Shown: piece by piece, positions 61,201 through 64,000 of the stretch
How the letters are laid out: every line of letters begins with the position of its first letter
Position numbering within the stretch: position 1 is the first letter of the stretch
Assembly (NCBI RefSeq): GCF_030867095.1
Contig: NC_081833.1
Location: forward strand, 74,467,395-74,531,394
DNA length: 64,000 bases
DNA from: Alligator mississippiensis
Taxonomy: Eukaryota; Chordata; Crocodylia; Alligatoridae
Direction of reading: 5' to 3'
Made by a program: the position numbers and the translations under genes
Notes under the pieces: model-generated
What the model was told of the DNA's origin: nothing
Databases searched by the model: none
Seen by the model: only the letters and a program-made list of their open reading frames with translations

Positions 61201-61552
61201 GATTTTTAAGCTGGATATCTCTTCATTAAGGCAGGACTAGGTTTGTAAGAGGACCCACATAATGAATTAGAAGTCAGAGTTAATGTTTTAATCACCTAGT
61301 GGGTGAATCATTAAGTTTTTCAAGTCTAGAATCCTGCTTTTCCCAAACTATGTGAATTCTTCATTTTTTTTCTCAGTGCTGTTCCCGGACGTAGACAAAA
61401 CACCATCGTGGTGAAGGTCCCAGGGCACGATGACAGCCACAATGAAGATGGGGAGAGCGGCTCTGAGGCCAGTGATTCAGTTTCCAACAGTGGCCAGATA
61501 GGAAGCCAAAGTATTGGGAACAATGTTACCCTTATTACCTTGAACTCTGAAG
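34410..61552 (+). CDS. BANP: BANP N-terminal coding region, split over five exons (partial)
   Basis: BANP (SMAR1) is a nuclear DNA-binding protein that recognises the CGCG element at unmethylated CpG-island promoters and matrix-attachment DNA, and interacts with p53 and chromatin factors. Joining 34410-34479, 37037-37131, 38497-38696, 59795-59917 and 61377-61552 gives 221 codons plus one base, colinear with the vertebrate protein as I recall it. Visible parts are: an acidic N-terminus (1-23); an acidic segment followed by KRQR at residues 41-44, a likely nuclear signal; a leucine heptad coiled coil at about 69-93 (L69, I72, L76, L79, C83, L86, L90, V93); a linker with QVPMVAGSPLGATQ; and an acidic/serine region (HNEDGESGSEASDS) near 183-197. 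The human protein is about 519 residues; the BEN domain and Q-rich tail lie outside the window. The start is fixed by an in-frame TGA just before ATGATG. Confidence 0.95.
35094..35831. mobile_element. hAT-type MITE, 738 bp, exact 8-bp duplication
   Basis: The left terminus CACTGATTCTCAACC and the inverse of the right terminus, GACTGGTTCCCAACC, agree at 12 of 15. Identical octamers GTCTGCAG flank it (35086-35093 and 35832-35839), the diagnostic hAT target-site duplication. The interior is GC-rich. Open frames inside lie on both strands and show no hAT motif, so it is non-autonomous. It lies in intron 2. Confidence 0.85.
35840..37036. other. Remainder of BANP intron 2
   Basis: AT-rich sequence. 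Nothing was recognised apart from the acceptor of exon 3. Confidence 0.6.
37037..37131 (+). CDS. BANP: BANP exon 3 (residues 24-55)
   Basis: The acceptor TTTTTCTTGCAG ends at 37036. The translation is VVLENHEVTDEDVEPALKRQ, then RIEINCQDPSIK, with the basic KRQR patch. It has one more residue (V in DEDVEPAL) than the human sequence as I recall it. The donor AAG|GTGGTG is weak, and a second GT three bases on could add one valine. It ends in phase 0. Confidence 0.95.
38497..38696 (+). CDS. BANP: BANP exon 4 (residues 56-121, coiled coil)
   Basis: The acceptor CTTCTCAG ends at 38496. The exon encodes SFLYSINQ followed by TICLRLDSIEAKLLALEATC and then KSLEEKLDLVMNKQ. Leucine-type residues fall at 3-4 spacing for four heptads, a predicted dimer-forming coiled coil. 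It continues HSPIQVPMVAGSPLGATQTC and then NKVR, and ends with TG of a Cys codon at the donor GATG|GTAAGA. A second AG at 38519-38520 (AACCAG|ACAATA) allows an in-frame form lacking the first eight residues. Confidence 0.95.
39222..39735 (-). mobile_element. Old CR1 LINE copy
   Basis: The plus strand shows diverged forms of known CR1 words: AAATGGAAAAGACCTATTAA, ATCATCTGATCCATT, CACTTCCCCTTGGAGATTAT, TTTCAGTCTAATAGATACAT, then TCAGGACTCCCTTCATTTTC and GCAGGTGTACCAGAGCCTTA. It is much more diverged than the GC-rich CR1 copies elsewhere, so it is from an older subfamily. Confidence 0.75.
40090..40390 (-). mobile_element. Old CR1 LINE fragment
   Basis: The words AACATCCAGTCTTATATTTA and AAGACTTGAAACAAGGAAGA, and later AATTTGAATTTGCTTGGCTT followed by CAACTTAAA, are diverged CR1 sequence seen from the opposite strand. 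The fragment lacks clear ends. Confidence 0.65.
42151..42285 (+). other. Short protein-like open frame after an acceptor-like site
   Basis: A long pyrimidine tract (CTCCCCTCCCCCCCC...) and CAG precede 44 codons reading DGSGELPTPLGISDPDFQIL and then HLNEILQPSS.., ending at TAA 42283-42285. Spliced from BANP exon 4, the first codon would be TGA, so this is not a simple coding exon. I do not recognise the sequence. It could be a terminal exon producing a truncated BANP, an exon of an unrelated transcript, or chance. Confidence 0.2.
43424..43579 (+). other. Unrecognised 51-codon open frame
   Basis: After a TGA at 43421 the frame reads CHDTLRHVQDCSGDEVDVVL, then EVKSDFVRRVANKLQEPMES and RETKISSFQIS, ending at TAA. 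The residue mix looks protein-like (acidic then basic, amphipathic). No family was recognised. It may be a remnant of a transposon or processed gene. Confidence 0.25.
45043..45402. mobile_element. hAT-type MITE, 360 bp
   Basis: The left terminus TAGGGCTGTTTAACTGG and the inverse of the right terminus, CAGGGCTGTCCAACTTC, are near-identical. The flanking octamers TGTTAGAT (45035-45042) and TGCTCGAT (45403-45410) match at six of eight. The interior is GC-rich and has no transposase. It belongs to the same terminal class as 31505-31745. Confidence 0.75.
47234..47258. repeat. (CA)n microsatellite
   Basis: About 12 perfect CA units after a short GCGCGC lead. Confidence 0.9.
47335..47565 (+). mobile_element. 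CR1 LINE 3' end with internal deletion
   Basis: It reads GGGTTGCTTCAAGTTGCAGC, AAGGGAAGTTT, then GACAGAGAGGTGGTGGACTC and the standard 3' UTR through GGTTGGACTGGATGTGACCT to the terminal TTCTGTGATTCTATG. The block normally between GGAAGTTT and GAGAGGTGGTGGA (coding for LDIRKNFF..) is missing. Confidence 0.85.
47665..47800 (-). mobile_element. Old CR1 LINE fragment
   Basis: ACTCCAACCATTCTCTTCAA and, further on, ATGAATTTATCCAGTCCCTT then TTTGAACC are the inverse of an older CR1 subfamily. It lies about 100 bp from the younger, oppositely oriented copy. Confidence 0.55.
48249..48368 (+). CDS. Possible 120-nt cassette exon in BANP intron 4
   Basis: The block is bounded by TTATTACAG and CAC|GTGAGTG, a strong donor. 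It is exactly 120 nt, so it keeps frame between exon 4 (ending TG) and exon 5 (starting T). In that phase it has no stop and would add 40 codons (WSASEMHLRS...RQRVRYT) between KVR and VVPQTT. A second frame is also open, so the open frame is weak evidence: chance gives about 15% for this length, and the 21-kb intron offers many acceptor-donor pairs. I do not recall this insert in a known BANP isoform. Confidence 0.25.
49205..49230. repeat. (GA)n microsatellite
   Basis: A perfect GA tract of 13 units. Confidence 0.95.
49231..56504. other. Intron 4, no gene supported
   Basis: AT-rich intronic DNA with poly-T runs (about 51085-51102 and 51760-51780). The frames at 52429-52918 and 55988-56418 run on both strands and show no recognised motif. 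A stretch at 52550-53300 ending in GAATAAACAGG reads somewhat like an old transcript remnant, but nothing could be identified. Confidence 0.45.
56505..56915 (+). mobile_element. CR1 LINE fragment, truncated at both ends
   Basis: It codes for diverged CR1 words: GRTIASRVREVIIPRYLAPA, then RSHLESYVQF, DVGKLERVQWRV and LGLFSLQKRSLRG, with several frame breaks, followed by CAGCAAGGGAAGTTTAGGTT and AAGCACTGGAACAGGTTACC. It stops near 56915 without the usual 3' UTR, so its 3' end was lost. It contains the block missing from the copies at 25297 and 62860. Confidence 0.85.
56916..59794. other. Remainder of BANP intron 4
   Basis: AT-rich, with poly-T at 57766-57780 and a TATATAGATA/ACACAC stretch at about 58690-58740. 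No exon was recognised before the acceptor of exon 5. Confidence 0.5.
59795..59917 (+). CDS. BANP: BANP exon 5 (residues 122-162)
   Basis: The acceptor TTTTGTTTTGTAG ends at 59794. The exon completes Cys122 and reads VVPQTTVILNNDRQNSIVAK, then MVGQEEPLSRTADSLENILS, ending with AA of an Asn codon at the donor AGCAA|GTTAGT. The segment VGQEEPLSRTA differs from the shorter EDPLSNRAP stretch I recall in human BANP, so this part is variable between lineages or isoforms. It follows a 21-kb intron. Confidence 0.95.
61377..61552 (+). CDS. BANP: BANP exon 6 (residues 163-221)
   Basis: The acceptor TTTTTTTCTCAG ends at 61376. The exon completes Asn163 and reads AVPGRRQNTIVVKVPGHDDS, then an acidic serine-rich stretch, then QSIGNNVTLITLNSE, ending in phase 1 at GAAG|GTATGC. 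The next known residues (EDYPNGTWLGDENN, leading into the BEN domain) were not found in the remaining 2.4 kb, so the following exon lies outside the window. Confidence 0.95.
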
Positions 61553-62859
61553 GTATGCTGATCAAAACGTAAGGCCATTTGAGCACAAGTCACAGGAGCT
61601 GAAATTCTAGTGTAAGCTGTAAAACCCATGTTTCCAGTCCATCGTGTAAAGACCGTTTAGGAAATCTGGAAGTGTTAGACAGAGTAGTAAGCATTAGATA
61701 AGACTGATGACAGGCCGGAGAGATCCAAACTTCTTTCGTTCCGTCTTGCCTCTTTTTTGCTAATGTTTCCAGGCAGAAGAACAAATTAAGTTTATTTGTA
61801 ATATTTCAGTGTTGCTGAGCGTAACCCCCTGATTTAACACTCTGCAGCAGTGCAAGGACACTCAGTGTTTATACACTTTTTATAAATACAAAGAGTGGCA
61901 AATGAATTACTAGATGCTTTGGCTCCACCTCGAAGTGGAACTGTAGTTCCAGAAAAATAGCTGTGTTCTGTGGGAAGTAACGCAGACTGTACCAGTGGAG
62001 CTCCTCCTGCAACTTATTATGCCATTCCCCTGATGTGGAATTTTTATGAAAGTAAACAGTTATTTTGGCAATTCTAAACAGTTTTTAACAGGAAATTCCG
62101 ATAAAAATGTATTGTTTATAGAATAGTCCTGTCTGCAGTTTCACAGTTTTTGGAAACCTCTGCCTCACAACCTATATCTTTGCAAATCAAAGTTGGTGGA
62201 AAGTACATTCTGAAATATGTATTTTAGGGATGTTCTGTTGTATGCACTTAGGGTATTAAAATACATGATTGCTAGCTGCTGTGTTTTATTTAATCACCAA
62301 TGTGATGGAAAAATACAGAACACAATTTAGCAGACACATGTTTTAGGTGAAAAGTATTATGTGAGCAAACAACAGGCTATCACAATACAGTATGGGATTT
62401 TTATGATTGGTTTGATGGATGGCATCACTAATTTTTAAACAGAGGCCTGTAATTTGAACTTTAGACTACACAGCTTTTAAATTAGGTTAGTTAGCCACTA
62501 ACTTTTTCTTTATTGCATTCATAAACAAACCATTCTGTATGTTTATTCTCCGTATGGTAGTCTGTGCTTACATTCATGCACCGCCGGTGAATATATTATG
62601 TCAGAAAATTGCAACCAAGGTTGTATATGCATTCTTTGATTTTTGCATTTGGAAGCAAATTGGCTGAACCTTTGCATCCCTGAGAGTAGAACAGGAGTGA
62701 AATGTAGAGTGTAAACTTCAGTTTTGTTATATTTTCTTTTCATAATCCATGCTTCTTCAGCATGGTCTCCAGACTCAGAAGGCCAAGTGTGTTGGTTACC
62801 ATCTGGGAGTGATAATTAATATTTAGAATTAGTTCAAGACATCTTGAAACTGAGCACTT

Positions 62860-63413
62860 CTACTTAGAGTGACCTAGACAAATGGGAGAATTGGGCCAAA
62901 AGAAATCTCATGAGGTTCAACAAGGACAAGTGCAAAGTCCTGCACTTAGGATGGATCAGTCCCATGCACCGAGACAGGCTGGGGGCTAACTGGCTGGGCA
63001 GCAGCTCTGCAGAAAAGGACCGGGGGGTGACAGGGGACAAGAAGCTGAATGTGAGCCTGTGGTGTGCCCTTAGTGCCAAGAAGGCTAACGGCATCCTGGG
63101 CTGCATTGGTAGGTGTGTTGCCAGTACTTCAAGGGAAGTGATTATTCTCCTCTATTCTGCACTGGTGAGGCCACATCTGGAGTCCTGGGTCCAGTTTTGG
63201 GCCCCCTCCACATTTTTTCACCAGAAGGATAGTAAAGCACTGAAACAGGTTACCCAGAGAGGTGGTGGGATCTCAGTTCTTGAAGGTTTTGAAGATCTGG
63301 CTAGACAAAGCCTTGTCTGGGATGATGTAGTTGGGGCTGGTCCTGCTTTGAGCAGGGGGTTGGACTAGATGTGACCTCCTGAGGTCCCTTCAACCCTCAT
63401 TTTCTATGAATTT
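62860..63413 (+). mobile_element. CR1 LINE 3' part with internal deletion
   Basis: A frame from 62910 reads MRFNKDKCKVLHLGWISPMH, then RDRLGANWLGSSSAEKDRGV, SAKKANGILGCIGRCVASTS, REVIILLYSALVRPHLESWV and QFWAPS, which is the CR1 RT region. It then jumps (near 63210) to TTTTTTCACCAGAAGGATAG and the 3' UTR, ending TTCTATGAATTTA. About 200-250 bp present in other copies are missing. It lies in BANP intron 6. Confidence 0.92.
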
Positions 63414-64000
63414 AGAGTGTGAATCCAATAATTTTAAAGGTGACCAGTGGTTTTGGACACCTTGGTTTTACATACCTGATGTGTAGCAGGTTTCAGAAAA
63501 TTTGGAGCGTTTACCCACTGAAAAACGCATTCTTCTAATGTGTCTTTAACTGAGCACCCACAGTCAGTCTTGGAGAACAGTACCCAACGTATGTGGGGCA
63601 GGAACTGTACCTCTTTTTGGAGTGCATAGAGAATGGTCGAAACCAGAAATATGTAGTCATGGTTTTGACTCCTTTCTCATGGAGAACTTTTTCATTTTTC
63701 ACGCCTGACGTGCACCTTGTGACAAAATCTGTTTGCAGAGATTAGCCAATATTAGGGAAATGAGGAGAGATTAGATTTCTAATAGAAATTTCTAACAATA
63801 GGTACATTGTGGCTAATAATAGCATTGCCATTTGGGGGAAAAATGGCTCCACAGCAGCAGACTTAAAATGCTCTGTATTTGCCATTGTTTGTGGCAATTC
63901 ATTTTATGCATGTCTAGCAAGTGGGCTTCATTATTTTGGTATCTATCATTAGACAAATAATCCCTCAGATACTTATATCCATTTCTTAGTGCCTCTCAAT
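63414..64000. other. BANP intron 6, right edge
   Basis: AT-rich, with no exon or repeat recognised. BANP continues beyond the window. Confidence 0.6.

Overview
The window is vertebrate genomic DNA from a sauropsid, most likely a crocodilian. The evidence is: one gene split over tens of kilobases with GT-AG introns; many CR1 LINE tails typical of reptiles and birds; hAT and mariner-like MITEs; a 'CTAATAAAAGATATCAC' dispersed repeat that I associate with crocodilians and turtles; and long simple repeats. The species call rests on repeat style only (about 0.6 confidence). There are no prokaryotic genes, CRISPR arrays, tRNA or rRNA genes, and no retrovirus-like element that I could recognise.

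The one gene I can support is BANP (BEN-domain protein, also called SMAR1), on the + strand. A CpG island at about 11,920-12,520 holds its promoter and a non-coding first exon with a donor at 12,216/12,217. Five coding exons follow: 34,335-34,479 (start codon at 34,410), 37,037-37,131, 38,497-38,696, 59,795-59,917 and 61,377-61,552. All junctions are in phase and give 221 complete codons plus the first base of the next. The DNA-binding BEN domain and the Q-rich C-terminus lie beyond the right edge, so the gene is partial here. Introns 1 and 4 are each about 21-22 kb; introns 2, 3 and 5 are 1.5-2.6 kb.

Layout: 1-11,900 is intergenic, with microsatellites, several MITEs and a tandemly repeated mariner-like MITE carrying a nested retroposed insert right against the promoter. 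11,920-12,520 is the CpG-island promoter, with three ZNF143-type sites, an NRF1 site, a CTCGCGAG (BANP-type) element and a YY1-type site. 12,217-34,334 is intron 1: C-rich tandem repeats with a hairpin, a GT microsatellite, CR1 copies and hAT MITEs. 34,335-38,696 is the compact cluster of coding exons 2-4. 38,697-59,794 is intron 4, with old and young CR1 copies, a hAT MITE and a possible 120-nt cassette exon at 48,249-48,368. 59,795-64,000 holds exons 5 and 6 and part of intron 6, with another CR1.

The most interesting point is that the promoter of BANP carries a near-perfect copy of the CGCG element that BANP protein itself is known to bind, which suggests autoregulation. The exon 4 acceptor region (two acceptors 24 nt apart, in frame) and the possible intron 4 cassette exon suggest isoform diversity around the predicted coiled coil and the linker before the BEN domain.
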